Assembly (NCBI GenBank): GCA_021844025.1
Contig: JAKBUF010000004.1
Coordinates: 1 to 44,627, forward strand
DNA length: 44,627 nt
Direction: 5' to 3'
From: a bacterium
Lineage (GTDB): Bacteria; Patescibacteriota; Minisyncoccia; UBA6257; JAGOQP01
The translations under genes and the position numbers were made by a program. This document shows positions 16,742 to 26,600 of this stretch, one piece after another (the first letter of the stretch is position 1; the number at the start of each line of letters is the position of its first letter). Below the pieces are notes generated by a model. It searched no databases. It was given only the letters and a program-made list of their open reading frames with translations, and was not told where the DNA came from.

Positions 16742-16770
16742 AAACCACCGGCATACACCGGTGGTTTTAC
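16742..16770 (+). terminator. Strong hairpin, island operon terminator
   Basis: AAACCACCGG CATACA CCGGTGGTTTT. Confidence 0.7.
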
Positions 16771-16852
16771 TTGTCCCCCTTCGAGAGGAAAACTCTGGGC
16801 TTTCAGCCCACGACTTCCAGTATGGATTCTCCGTATATAACAGTGCTAGAAT

Positions 16853-17299
16853 ATGCACATGGCACCGCAATATCGTCGTACGTCTCACACCCTATACGAC
16901 AATAAATATCATATCGTTTGGATTACCAAATATCGTAAAAAGATATTGGTAGACGATATTGCGGTGAGACTGCGTGATATCATACGTCAGATATGTGCCC
17001 AGGAGAAGATAGATATTCTCAAGGGCGCCATTGGTCCTGACCATGTGCATATCTTGCTTGATATCCCACCCTATATTGCCGTGAGTAGAATTGTGCAACA
17101 TCTGAAAGGAGAATCCTCCCGTAAGTTACAAATGGAATTTCCCAAACTCGGCAAGGTCTTCTGGGGACAACACCTCTGGCAGATAGGTTATTTTTGTGTG
17201 ACTACCGGAACCATTACCGAACAAACTATCAAACAGTATATTGCCGAACAAGGTAAAAAAGAAGAAGAGGAAGATAAAACCTTCATTCTCTTAAGTTGA
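16853..17299 (+). CDS. tnpA: IS200/IS605 family Y1 (HUH) transposase TnpA
   Basis: HIVWITKYRKKIL, GPDHVHILLDIPPYIAVSRIVQHLKGESSRKL, FWGQHLWQIGYFCVTTG, IKQYIAEQ. Confidence 0.93.
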   Translation: MHMAPQYRRTSHTLYDNKYHIVWITKYRKKILVDDIAVRLRDIIRQICAQEKIDILKGAIGPDHVHILLDIPPYIAVSRIVQHLKGESSRKLQMEFPKLGKVFWGQHLWQIGYFCVTTGTITEQTIKQYIAEQGKKEEEEDKTFILLS

Positions 17300-17311
17300 C
17301 TTACAGTCAAT

Positions 17312-17341
17312 GAAACAGTCCCGATACATCGGGACTGTTTC
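17312..17341 (+). terminator. Hairpin after tnpA
   Basis: GAAACAGTCCCGA TACA TCGGGACTGTTTC. Confidence 0.6.
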
Positions 17342-17453
17342 TCATACTCCGCACTTTCAGTGCGGAGTGGTTGATTTCAGGCTGATTTCTGTCTACGACA
17401 AATCCTGCCACTTTTGACGGGCGAATTTTATGAAGGTATAATGACATTACTTT

Positions 17454-17735
17454 ATGGATAATAAAAATTGCGAGATACAATTTCAAAAAATTTCAACCGG
17501 CAACGGATATCAGAATGATCTGATTGCTACAGTTAATAACCGGTTGGAGATCACTGTAGTTGAGATTTGTAAATTACAAAAGGCCATTTCTAAGCTTGAA
17601 TCCACGATTATTTCCCTCGACGAGAAAAACGGAAAACTTCAGAGACGCATATTCTGGCTTACCGTAATCGGCGCGATATTTGCAGGTACTCAAATTGTAC
17701 AAGTTGTAGATATTTTAATCAGGTGGATCAAATAA
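17454..17735 (+). CDS. Hypothetical coiled-coil protein with C-terminal TM
   Basis: 93-aa ORF, ...ICKLQKAISKLESTIISLDEKNGKLQRRIFWLTVIGAIFAGTQIVQVVDILIRWIK. Confidence 0.55.
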   Translation: MDNKNCEIQFQKISTGNGYQNDLIATVNNRLEITVVEICKLQKAISKLESTIISLDEKNGKLQRRIFWLTVIGAIFAGTQIVQVVDILIRWIK

Positions 17736-17736
17736 T

Positions 17737-17931
17737 ATGAGTAAGCCGATAGAGAAATTATTTACTATTGAAGAAGTTGCGGAAATTTTACGCGTCAGTA
17801 CCAGATCGGTAACTCGGTATATTGAATCAGGAAAGCTTAAAGCCTCAAAGATTGGAATGTGGCGGATTAAGCAATCAGATCTTGATTCATTTCTTGAAAA
17901 GACAAGCAATATAAAACGAAAAAAGAAATAG
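17737..17931 (+). CDS. Excisionase/MerR-like HTH DNA-binding protein
   Basis: KLFTIEEVAEILRVSTRSVTRYIESGKLKASKIGMWRIKQSDLDSFLEK (HTH_17 type). Confidence 0.85.
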   Translation: MSKPIEKLFTIEEVAEILRVSTRSVTRYIESGKLKASKIGMWRIKQSDLDSFLEKTSNIKRKKK

Positions 17932-17934
17932 TTT

Positions 17935-20031
17935 ATGTCTCATTTCATTACATCATTACTCCCAACGTTTCAACATCTCGGTGTATTCGGCTATTGGCTG
18001 GTCTTGCTTATAGCACTTGTCGAATCGCTGGCATTTGTCGGTTCAGTCGTTCCTGGTGCGACATTTGTAGTTTTAGCCGGTTTTTTGTCTGCCCAAGGAT
18101 ATCTTGATCTTGGCGATTTGATATGGTTTGCAGCTATAGGCGCCATACTTGGCGACGGGATAAGCTATTGGCTTGGCACGAAAGGGACAAGATTTTTTAA
18201 AGAAGAAAGCAGATGGCTAAAGCGCGCACATCTGGAAAAAGGAGAACAATTTTTCAAAAAGCACGGTGGCAAGGGTGTTTTCTTTGGCAGGTTCATCGGA
18301 CCGCTTCGGCCGATCATCCCGTTCATTGCCGGTATTTCCAAGATGAACAAATGGCAATTTTTCCTTTGGAATGTCGCTAGTGCTTTTCTCTGGGCGATCT
18401 TACATCTCTTACTCGGTTATTTCTTTGGCGGTGCGTTAAACGTCATTGAGGCGTGGTCGACGAGAACTGGCATTTTTATCGGCGCGGTTGTTGTCATGGT
18501 CATCCTTATAAGATTGATCGTCAAATACTCCCGTCCGTTTTTCACTTTTTTGAAATCAATTTCAATTTCTATAAAAGATGCGATCGTTGCCAATCCTGAT
18601 ATCCAGAAATTCGTCCGCAAGCATCCGACATTCTTCGGCTTTCTTAAGAAACGGCTGGATACCAGTAAGTTCTCCGGCTTGCCCCTCACGCTTTTACTTA
18701 TCGCTTTTGTATACATTCTTTCGGTCTTTGTCGGCACAATTCAGGACGTCGTCACGGCCGAACCGTTAGTCGCGGCTGATATAAGAGTTGCAAATTTGCT
18801 TTATGTTTTTCGTGACGCCGAACTCATTAAAGTTTTCTTATGGATCACCTTGCTTGCCAAATGGCAGATGGTTGTCAGCTTTGCAATCATTACATCTGTT
18901 CTTTTGTGGTTCTGGAGGAAGCGATCATATATCCTGCCGTTCTTGGTCACTATCAACGGTTCATATCTTTTTTATACCTTAAGCAAAATCATTATCCATC
19001 GCCCTCGGCCGGAGATTGCATATTACCTTGAGAGCGGATATTCTTTTCCGAGCGGTCACGCGACAATGGCGGTTGCCCTTTATGGTTTTCTCATTTACAT
19101 CCTATTTTGGGAGCTCAAACATTGGAAAACTAAAGCCAATATTTTATTCGCAGGGCTCACGATTATTTTGGGAGTCGGATTGAGTCGTCTTTATCTCGGT
19201 GTTCACTATTTAAGCGATGTCTGGGGCGGTTATCTTTTGGGTGCCTTATGGCTCATAATCGGCATAAGCATTGCCGAATGGCTAAAGCGCCGTCGTCCAG
19301 TCGAGACTGTTACGATATCTCGCCCACTAAAGACAGTGTCCGTGATCCTGCCCATCCTAGGCATCATTTTTTATGTTGGCTTTGCCTTGCAATATAATCC
19401 GCCTCTGAATACAAAAATTACTGCGCCAGCAACTATTGTCGAGAGCAACATTCAGAATCTTTTTCAGGATAATAATCTACCCAAGTTCACCGAAACTCTG
19501 ATTGGTGACAATCAAGAACCGATTAGTTTGGTTGTGGTTGCCCGAAACGATCAGGAGTTTGTTAGTGATATGCAGAACACCGGCTGGACGCTGGCCAGTC
19601 AGCCGGATGTCGGTTCAATGTTAAATCTCGCTAAGACAGCCCTGTTAAATCAGAACTATCCTACAGCACCGATGACTCCATCTTTCTGGAATGCAAAAGT
19701 CCATGATTTCGGCTTTGAAAAGCCTACGGAAGAGCAAAGCGTCCGGCGACGTCATCATGCCCGATTCTGGAAGACAAATGTTGAAATGCCGGACGGCCAG
19801 CATGTTTATGTCGGGACCGTCAGTTTAGATACCGGTATCAAGTGGCTGATCACGCACAAGATTGCGCCTGATATTGATAGCGAGAGAGAACTGCTATTCA
19901 CTGACCTTGGAAAAGCTGGCTTGATTACAAGTTTTCAAAAAATCCAGTCGGTTACTTCTGTCCTCGGACAAAATTTCACCGGCGATCAGTTTTTTACGGA
20001 CGGCAAACTATATATAATCAATTTGAAATAA
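17935..20031 (+). CDS. DedA/VTT - PAP2 phosphatase - LssY_C-like fusion membrane protein
   Basis: DedA: VVPGATFVVLAGFLSAQGYLDLGD...FGRFIGPLRPIIPFIAGISKM. PAP2: KIIIHRPRP...SGYSFPSGHATMAVA...SRLYLGVHYLSDVWGG. C-terminus ...VRRRHHARFWKTNVEMPDGQHVYVGTVSLDTG. Confidence 0.85.
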   Translation: MSHFITSLLPTFQHLGVFGYWLVLLIALVESLAFVGSVVPGATFVVLAGFLSAQGYLDLGDLIWFAAIGAILGDGISYWLGTKGTRFFKEESRWLKRAHLEKGEQFFKKHGGKGVFFGRFIGPLRPIIPFIAGISKMNKWQFFLWNVASAFLWAILHLLLGYFFGGALNVIEAWSTRTGIFIGAVVVMVILIRLIVKYSRPFFTFLKSISISIKDAIVANPDIQKFVRKHPTFFGFLKKRLDTSKFSGLPLTLLLIAFVYILSVFVGTIQDVVTAEPLVAADIRVANLLYVFRDAELIKVFLWITLLAKWQMVVSFAIITSVLLWFWRKRSYILPFLVTINGSYLFYTLSKIIIHRPRPEIAYYLESGYSFPSGHATMAVALYGFLIYILFWELKHWKTKANILFAGLTIILGVGLSRLYLGVHYLSDVWGGYLLGALWLIIGISIAEWLKRRRPVETVTISRPLKTVSVILPILGIIFYVGFALQYNPPLNTKITAPATIVESNIQNLFQDNNLPKFTETLIGDNQEPISLVVVARNDQEFVSDMQNTGWTLASQPDVGSMLNLAKTALLNQNYPTAPMTPSFWNAKVHDFGFEKPTEEQSVRRRHHARFWKTNVEMPDGQHVYVGTVSLDTGIKWLITHKIAPDIDSERELLFTDLGKAGLITSFQKIQSVTSVLGQNFTGDQFFTDGKLYIINLK

Positions 20032-20035
20032 CCCT

Positions 20036-20518
20036 GTGACATTCATCGATTACATTTTTATTTTCGGCGCAAAATATCTTTTTATATTGGCCGGCATTAT
20101 TGCATTGATCTGGTTTTGGAAACTGCCGAAAGAAAAGAAAAAAGAAGCAGTTATCTTTGGCATAATCGCTTTGCCAATAATCTACATTGTTTCAAAAATC
20201 GGCGCTTGGTTATACTTCGATCCTCGGCCGTTTGTAGCTGGCCATTTCACACCGCTCATACCTCATGATCCGGACAATGGCTTTCCGTCTGATCACGTTT
20301 TGCTCGTGTCCGCAATCGCGTCAATAATTTATCCTTTCAGCAAAAAGGCCTCCGCTATGGTTTGGGCTATAGCGGTGTTGGTGGGCGTATCAAGAGTCTA
20401 TGTCGGTATCCATCACCCGATTGATGTTATCGGAAGCGTGGGAATTTCGATCGTTATTTCTTGGTTCGTGTTTCTCATTCTTAACAAATTTATTCAGCGT
20501 AGTCCTCAATCAGTTTAA
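20036..20518 (+). CDS. PAP2 family phosphatase (BcrC/undecaprenyl-pyrophosphatase-like)
   Basis: GTG start; KIGAWLYFDPRPF...DNGFPSDHVLLVSAIASIIYPFSK...GVSRVYVGIHHPIDVIGSVGI. Confidence 0.82.
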   Translation: MTFIDYIFIFGAKYLFILAGIIALIWFWKLPKEKKKEAVIFGIIALPIIYIVSKIGAWLYFDPRPFVAGHFTPLIPHDPDNGFPSDHVLLVSAIASIIYPFSKKASAMVWAIAVLVGVSRVYVGIHHPIDVIGSVGISIVISWFVFLILNKFIQRSPQSV

Positions 20519-20806
20519 ATTGATTCATTTCCTCAATTGCTGTTTCCATGTCCTCGAGAACTTTCAGGTAGATAGTTTTGGTTTTTCGGAGTCAGGATTC
20601 TCGCTTGCGAACCTGGCATCGTTATCGTCCACGAAGCCGGCCAGTGAGATATAAGCACCGGCCAAAAGCTTGATGCGATCCTTGATCACTTGTCTAATTT
20701 TAGCTTTAGGTTCCGGAAGTAAGGATAGCGGATTCATTGATCCGCGCTGATGTGGCAATCGTACATTTTTTGCGTCCCGAAGGACGGCTTCCTCGTCCAT
20801 AGGCAA
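20490..20806 (-). pseudogene. Frameshifted small hypothetical ORF
   Basis: 20806->: ...LLAGAYISLAGFVDDNDARFASENPDSEK, then a frame change near 20580 gives TKTIYLKVLEDMETAIEEMNQFKLIEDYAE* (stop at 20490-20492), overlapping the 3' end of the PAP2 gene. Confidence 0.45.
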
Positions 20807-20852
20807 GCAAGACCATACGCTTGCCCTCGGAACAAGTCCAGCGAGGATTCAT

Positions 20853-20873
20853 ATTTGCTTAAGTTAAGCAAAT
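20853..20873. repeat. Perfect 21-bp palindrome
   Basis: ATTTGCTTAA G TTAAGCAAAT. Confidence 0.85.
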
Positions 20874-21236
20874 CGTTTTAGGCTCTCAATTTTGGTCAAA
20901 CCTGTGGGCTATGTTCGAGGAAGGTATCAAACGTCTACTCTCGGTACAAAGCTCGCCCCAGGGGCAAACACGTGGCAGAAATCGGGGTGTTTATTTGGGA
21001 GCCGATCAGGTCTGGAATAATCTCGATTTTTCTGATAAAATTCCAGTTGTAAAAGGTGGGTTCCATGTCTTTAGGCAAAAACGGTTGAAAAGTCCGGAAT
21101 TATGCCTGCCTCCGGGAGAACGAGCTGTAAAAGGTCTTTAATCTCTCGGATATTTCTGAGAATTGAGTTCCAATTCAATTCCCCGTAGGGCACAAAATAC
21201 ATCGGAATAATAGGGGTTTGATTCCCTTCGGGTGCA

Positions 21237-21274
21237 CAAAACAAAACACCCCTCTTGTGGGGTGTTTTGTTTTG
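21237..21274. terminator. Bidirectional terminator, 16-bp perfect stem
   Basis: CAAAACAAAACACCCC TCTTGT GGGGTGTTTTGTTTTG. Confidence 0.85.
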
Positions 21275-21291
21275 CCGTAGTATACACACAT

Positions 21292-21343
21292 GTTCTCGTT
21301 GTTCAACGGACCCCATAACACTCTTCGGGTGTAATGGGGCAAG
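21292..21343 (+). ncRNA. Structured leader element upstream of tRNA-Arg(CCG), copy 2
   Basis: GTTCTCGTTGTTCAACGGA CCCCA TA ACACTC TTC GGGTGT AA TGGGG CAAG. Confidence 0.6.
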
Positions 21344-21390
21344 TAAAATATGGTTATCAGTAGATAAAATAGTTTTTCTAACCTCTACAT

Positions 21391-21462
21391 GTCCTCATAG
21401 CTCAATGGATCGAGCGCGGCCCTCCGAAGGCTGAGATCGGGGTTCAACTCCTCGTGGGGACA
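21391..21462 (+). tRNA. tRNA-Arg (anticodon CCG), CCA not encoded
   Basis: GTCCTCA TA GCTC AATGGATC GAGC G CGGCC CTCCGAA GGCTG AGAT CGGGG TTCAACT CCTCG TGGGGAC A. Confidence 0.92.
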
Positions 21463-21474
21463 CAAAGTAAAAAT

Positions 21475-23226
21475 TTACATTTTCTCTTGCACCTCTATTC
21501 CTAGTAATGAGAGTCCATATTGTATAACGTGTGCGGTGTGGTTGATTAAATATAGCCGCGCAACCTTTGTTTTTTTATTTTGATCGGTAAGAATTGGAGA
21601 CTGCTCATAAAGGGTATTGAGTGTATTTGCAAGTGCAAATAGATAGTCGGTTATATGGTGTAATGAGCGTGCGCGTATAGAGGTGTCTACTGCGTGCTCA
21701 AAATTACTGATTGCATGAATGAGTTTTGTATCTGCTGGGGTAAGTTTTTCGGTTTGAGTAAATGAAGCGCGACGGGACGCTTTTTTTAATATGCTTTGTA
21801 TGCGTGCGTAGGTATATTGTAAGTAGGGGAAACTATTTCCCGAAAGTGAAAACAGGGAATCAAAATCAAACGAAATAGTAGACATACGATTGCTTTTGAG
21901 TATGCCATATTTTATAACTCCGGTTGCCAGTGTATTAATAATGACTTCTTGATTATCTAATGACTGGCCTGTTTTTTTGCTTTGTATTTCTCTTGTTCGT
22001 GTGGTGACCTGATCCAATACTTCATCGGCGGTTATAATGTCTCCAGTTCTTGTTGAAAACTTTTTTCCCAGTGCGTTTAATACCAGTCCAAATGCAATAT
22101 GTTCAAAGGGAACACTGGTTGCGTGTATAATGCGGTTTACTTCTTGTAGTTGTTGAAAGTGTAATGCTTGTTCGTTTCCCACAATATATAATATGCGGGA
22201 TGGTTTTATTTTTTGCGCGCGGTATTTCAAACTCACCAGGTCACGGGTTAGGTATAATGTTGCTCCGTCCGATTTTTGAATAAGCGCGGGTGGCAATGAG
22301 GGATCAGGCAGGGGAATTACTAATGCCCCCTGGCTTTCTTGTACTATATTTTTCTTTTTAAGCCACGCAATAAATGGTTGCAAGCGTGATTCATAAAAAC
22401 TTTCGCCAATAATATAATCAAACGTTACTCGTAACATTCCATATATACGGTTAAACTCTTTGAGTGATTGATCAACAATATAGCGCCATATATGACGGTT
22501 TTGATGGTCGCCCGTTTCCAGTTTATGAAACTCCTTACGTGCCTCGTCTTCTAATGAAGCGTCTTTATCTGCTTTTTGGTGGAATTCTACATATAACTTT
22601 TGTAATTCGGTAATAGGGTCCTTTTCTATGGTTTTTTGGTCTCCCCATCGTTTGTAAGCAACTAGTAGTTTGCCAAATTGAGTTCCCCAGTCTCCCAAAT
22701 GATTCCACGTGACTGGTTTTAGTCCATAGTGGGTGTATGTTTTCGCAAGCGCGTCTCCGAGTATGGTGGCGCGCAAGTGCCCCACGCTCATGGGTTTTGC
22801 TATGTTGGGAGAGGAAAATTCAATAATAATCTTTTCTCTAAAAAATTTTTTTCGTGGTTTGGGGTACGATAAATTTTTTGCGATTAAATTCCATCCGTGA
22901 AGAGTAATGAAAAAGTTTAAAAATCCATTTGCGGCAATTTCAATATGCGCAATTGACGCGGGAATATTTTTTTCTAGCGCGGTTTGCAATTCCTGTGCAA
23001 TAACTTGCGGAGATTTTTTTACGAGAGGCGCGTACACAAATGCTATATTTGTGGAATAATCTCCAAATGAGTCAATTTGTTTTGATTCAAATTCAAAATC
23101 AGACACCAAAATACCATAGAGTGTTTCTCCTGTTTGTTGTACCAGCTTATAGAGTTGTTGCCGCGGGTGTTTTGAAAATGACGAAATCTGAAATGATGGT
23201 TTTGGCATGCTATTATCATACGGCAT
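21475..23226 (-). CDS. argS: Arginyl-tRNA synthetase
   Basis: IIEFSSPNIAKPMSVGHLRATILGDALAKTYTHYG, WNHLGDWGTQFGKL, LYLTRDLVSLKYR, FSTRTGDIITADEVLDQ. Confidence 0.95.
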   Translation of the reverse strand: MPYDNSMPKPSFQISSFSKHPRQQLYKLVQQTGETLYGILVSDFEFESKQIDSFGDYSTNIAFVYAPLVKKSPQVIAQELQTALEKNIPASIAHIEIAANGFLNFFITLHGWNLIAKNLSYPKPRKKFFREKIIIEFSSPNIAKPMSVGHLRATILGDALAKTYTHYGLKPVTWNHLGDWGTQFGKLLVAYKRWGDQKTIEKDPITELQKLYVEFHQKADKDASLEDEARKEFHKLETGDHQNRHIWRYIVDQSLKEFNRIYGMLRVTFDYIIGESFYESRLQPFIAWLKKKNIVQESQGALVIPLPDPSLPPALIQKSDGATLYLTRDLVSLKYRAQKIKPSRILYIVGNEQALHFQQLQEVNRIIHATSVPFEHIAFGLVLNALGKKFSTRTGDIITADEVLDQVTTRTREIQSKKTGQSLDNQEVIINTLATGVIKYGILKSNRMSTISFDFDSLFSLSGNSFPYLQYTYARIQSILKKASRRASFTQTEKLTPADTKLIHAISNFEHAVDTSIRARSLHHITDYLFALANTLNTLYEQSPILTDQNKKTKVARLYLINHTAHVIQYGLSLLGIEVQEKM

Positions 23227-23441
23227 ATATAGAATTAATTCAAAATATTCGGATAGTAGAAATTCACGCGCTTCACGATAGTTGTTTTACCACAAGTGAA
23301 TTTCACTCCCGGACACGTATTAAAAAAGTTATACACATGTCAATCCGAGTAGTAAAAACTTGCACGTATTCTGTGTTGTTTAATATAAAAGCAAGTTTTA
23401 CTACTGGACTTCGCTTGACGCTACTTATCCACATGTCAATA

Positions 23442-23470
23442 TTGACAATTCTTTTTAGTTAAACTACTAT
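23442..23470 (+). promoter_or_regulatory. Sigma70-type promoter upstream of rpoB
   Basis: TTGACA - 17 bp - TACTAT. Confidence 0.7.
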
Positions 23471-23626
23471 ACACCTAATGCAATTCTTTATAGGTTTTTG
23501 GAGCCTTTTTTGGGTTCCCACTATCCGACGCATGGAATTGCGCCTATTAATTAATTAATATGCACAATATGGACGCCCCTAAGACATGAGGGGAGTTCTT
23601 TTTGTCGTTATACATACCCACGCTAT

Positions 23627-26600
23627 ATGCATACGTTACGTGTAAAATCGTTTTCTAAGCACGCGGGCGACCTTACTAAACTTCCTTATTTGGGAGAAAT
23701 CCAAAATCATTCTTGGAAATGGTTTGTGGAACACGGTATTAAAGAATTATTTGCCGAAGTTTCTCCTATTAAGGACTATACCGGAAAAGAGTACGAATTA
23801 TTCTTTGAAGGATATTCATTTGATGAACCAAAGTTTTCCGAAGAGGAATCATGGCAGCGAGGTTCAACTTTTGAAGCCGCTTTGCGGGCAAAGGTTCGGT
23901 TGGTACATATTCCTTCCAAACGAGAAGTAACACAAGATGTATATTTGGGTGATTATCCGGTCATGACTGATCGGGGCACGTTTGTGTTAAATGGCGTGGA
24001 GCGTGTGGTTGTTTCTCAGTTTATTCGCAGCGCGGGGGTAAACTTTACTGCGCGCGGAATTAAAGGAAGAAAATATTTTGGCGCAAAAATTATTCCCGAT
24101 CGAGGAAGCTGGATGGAATTTGAAACTGAAATTAGTGGATCTATTGAAGTAAAAATAGACAAACATCGTAAAGTGCCGGTTACCTCGTTGTTACGTGTGT
24201 TTGGGCTTGCTACCGATGAAGAAATAAAAAAGGCATTTGCGGGTGTTGATACCGGTGTGGTCAAATATATTGAGGCTACGCTCAAAAAAGATGTGGCGCA
24301 CGATGTGGATGCTTCTTATATTGAAATTTATAAACGATTACGACCGGGAGATTTAGCGAGCGTAGAAAATGCAAAAGGATTGATTGATAGCATGTTCCAG
24401 CGATTGGACCGCTTTAGCTTGTCTGAAGTAGGAAGATATAAATTTAATCAACGACTACAGATTTCAGAAAAGGTTTCTACACAATTGGTACGTTTGGAAG
24501 ATTTAATTTTAATTGTAAAAGAAATTATTCGTTTAAATAATGACCCTAAGTCAGTGCCCGACGATATTGATAGTTTGTCTAATCGTCGTGTTCGTAGTGT
24601 GGGAGAATTGTTACAGGGTCGTATGCGGGTAGGATTCGCGCGTATGCGTCGTATTATTCAAGATCGCATGTCTACCACTGAAGAGGCCATGCTTACCCCG
24701 ACGCAATTAATTAACCCTAAACCGCTTTCTTCGGTAGTTCGTGAATTTTTGGTGTCGTCACAGCTTTCACAGTTTATGGATCAAATTAATCCACTTGCCG
24801 AATTGGAACACAAACGCCGTCTCTCAGCACTAGGACCCGGAGGATTAACTCGTGAACGTGCTGGATTTGAAGTACGCGATGTACACGTTTCTCATTACGG
24901 ACGCGTGTGTCCTATTGAAACACCTGAAGGACAAAACATTGGATTGATTACCCACTTAGCAACTTTTGCTCGTGTGAATCGACTTGGATTTTTGGAAACT
25001 CCGTATGCTCGAGTAAAGAACGGAGTTATTACCGATGAAATTATATACATGGATGCGGGCGAGGAAATAAAATATAAAATTGCTGAAGGAGGAACCGAGT
25101 TTGATCCACAAAGTCATAAAATAAAACATGACACCGTAGAAGCTCGTATCAATGGAGAGCCGGGAATTTGTACTCGCCAAGAAGTTGATTTTATAGACGT
25201 GTCTCCGCGACAGGTAGTCAGCTCAGCAACTAATATTATTCCGTTTTTGGAACATGATGACGCAAACCGTGCACTTATGGGTTCAAACATGCAACGTCAG
25301 GCAGTACCGCCGGTACGTCCGCAAATGCCTTTGGTGGGAACCGGTTTTGAAGACGTGGTTGCTAAAGATTCAGGACGCGTTATTTTAGCTCCCGAAGATG
25401 GTGAAGTAACCAAAGCCGATGCGAAAGAAATTACGCTTAAAGGAAAAAGCGGTACGGTACATATATATGAACTTAAAAAATTCCGTCGCTCAAACCAGTA
25501 CACCACTATTAACCAAAGAACCATTGTTACTCCGGGGCAAAAGGTAAAGAAAGGAGATGTGCTTGCTGATGGGCCTTCTACTGACCATGGAACGCTCGCG
25601 TTAGGGCAAAACTTATTAGTAGCATTCATTCCATTTTTTGGAGGAAACTTTGAAGATGCAATTGTGCTTTCTGAACGGGTAGTACAAGAAGATCGTTTGA
25701 CTTCGGTATATATAGAAGATTTTTCATGCGACGTACGAGATACAAAATTGGGACCAGAGGTTACCACTGCCGATATTCCGAATGTGTCTGAAGACAAACT
25801 GCGTAATTTAGATGAAGAGGGAATTATTCGTATTGGCGCCGAAGTTCATGCCGGAGATATTCTCGTTGGTAAAATTTCTCCTAAAGGAGAAACCGAATTA
25901 ACCGCAGAAGAAAAATTGCTTCGTTCTATTTTTGGAGAAAAAGCACGCGATGTAAAAGATACTTCTTTATATGTACCCCATGGAAAATCAGGGCGTGTGG
26001 TGGGAATTAAAGTATTTTCACGTGAACGAGGAGATAAATTAGAACCGGGTATTATTAAACGTATTCAAGTAGAAATGGCTCAGTTACGTAAAGTACGCGC
26101 CGGTGACAAATTAGCGGGACGCCATGGAAACAAAGGAGTTATTTCTCGTATTCGTCCATTGGAAGATATGCCGTATCTTGCTGATGGAACTCCGGTTGAT
26201 ATTGTATTAAACCCGTTGGGAGTTGCCTCTCGTATGAACTTGGGACAGGTGCTCGAAACCCATTTGGGACTTGCGGCAAATAAATTAGGATACCGGGTAG
26301 TTACCCCTGTATTTGCGGGAGCAACGGAGGATGATATTTCACATGAATTAAAAGAAGCTGGGTATCCGCAAAATGGAAAAATGGTGGTATATGATGGTCA
26401 AACGGGTAAACGATTCGACCAAGAAGTTACCGTGGGATACATTTATATGCTGAAACTGAACCACTTAGTTGAAGATAAAATTCACATGCGTTCCATTGGG
26501 CCATATTCCTTAGTTACCCAACAGCCGTTGGGAGGAAAAGCACAATTTGGAGGACAACGGTTTGGAGAAATGGAGGTGTGGGCGTTAGAAGGATATGGAA

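Larger units (their letters stand above)
16796..17368 (+). mobile_element. IS200/IS605-type element (TnpA only); approximate extent set by subterminal hairpins
   Basis: TGGGC TTTCA GCCCA (16796-16810) on the left, ACTCCGCACT TTC AGTGCGGAGT (17346-17368) on the right, flanking a Y1 transposase ORF. Exact ends not determined. Confidence 0.6.

Noticed and set aside
20911-21141. ORF MFEEGIKRLLSVQSSPQGQ... and the surrounding region as rnpB, tmRNA or SRP RNA
   Set aside because: Core consensus sequences of these RNAs were not found; the coding status also remains unsupported.
21071-21316. Minus-strand ORF MGSVEQREHVCILRQ...CAPEGNQTP
   Set aside because: Spans a perfect terminator and tRNA-like fragments; spurious translation pattern.
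23040-23462. + strand ORF upstream of rpoB
   Set aside because: Mostly antisense to argS and ends in the rpoB promoter region.
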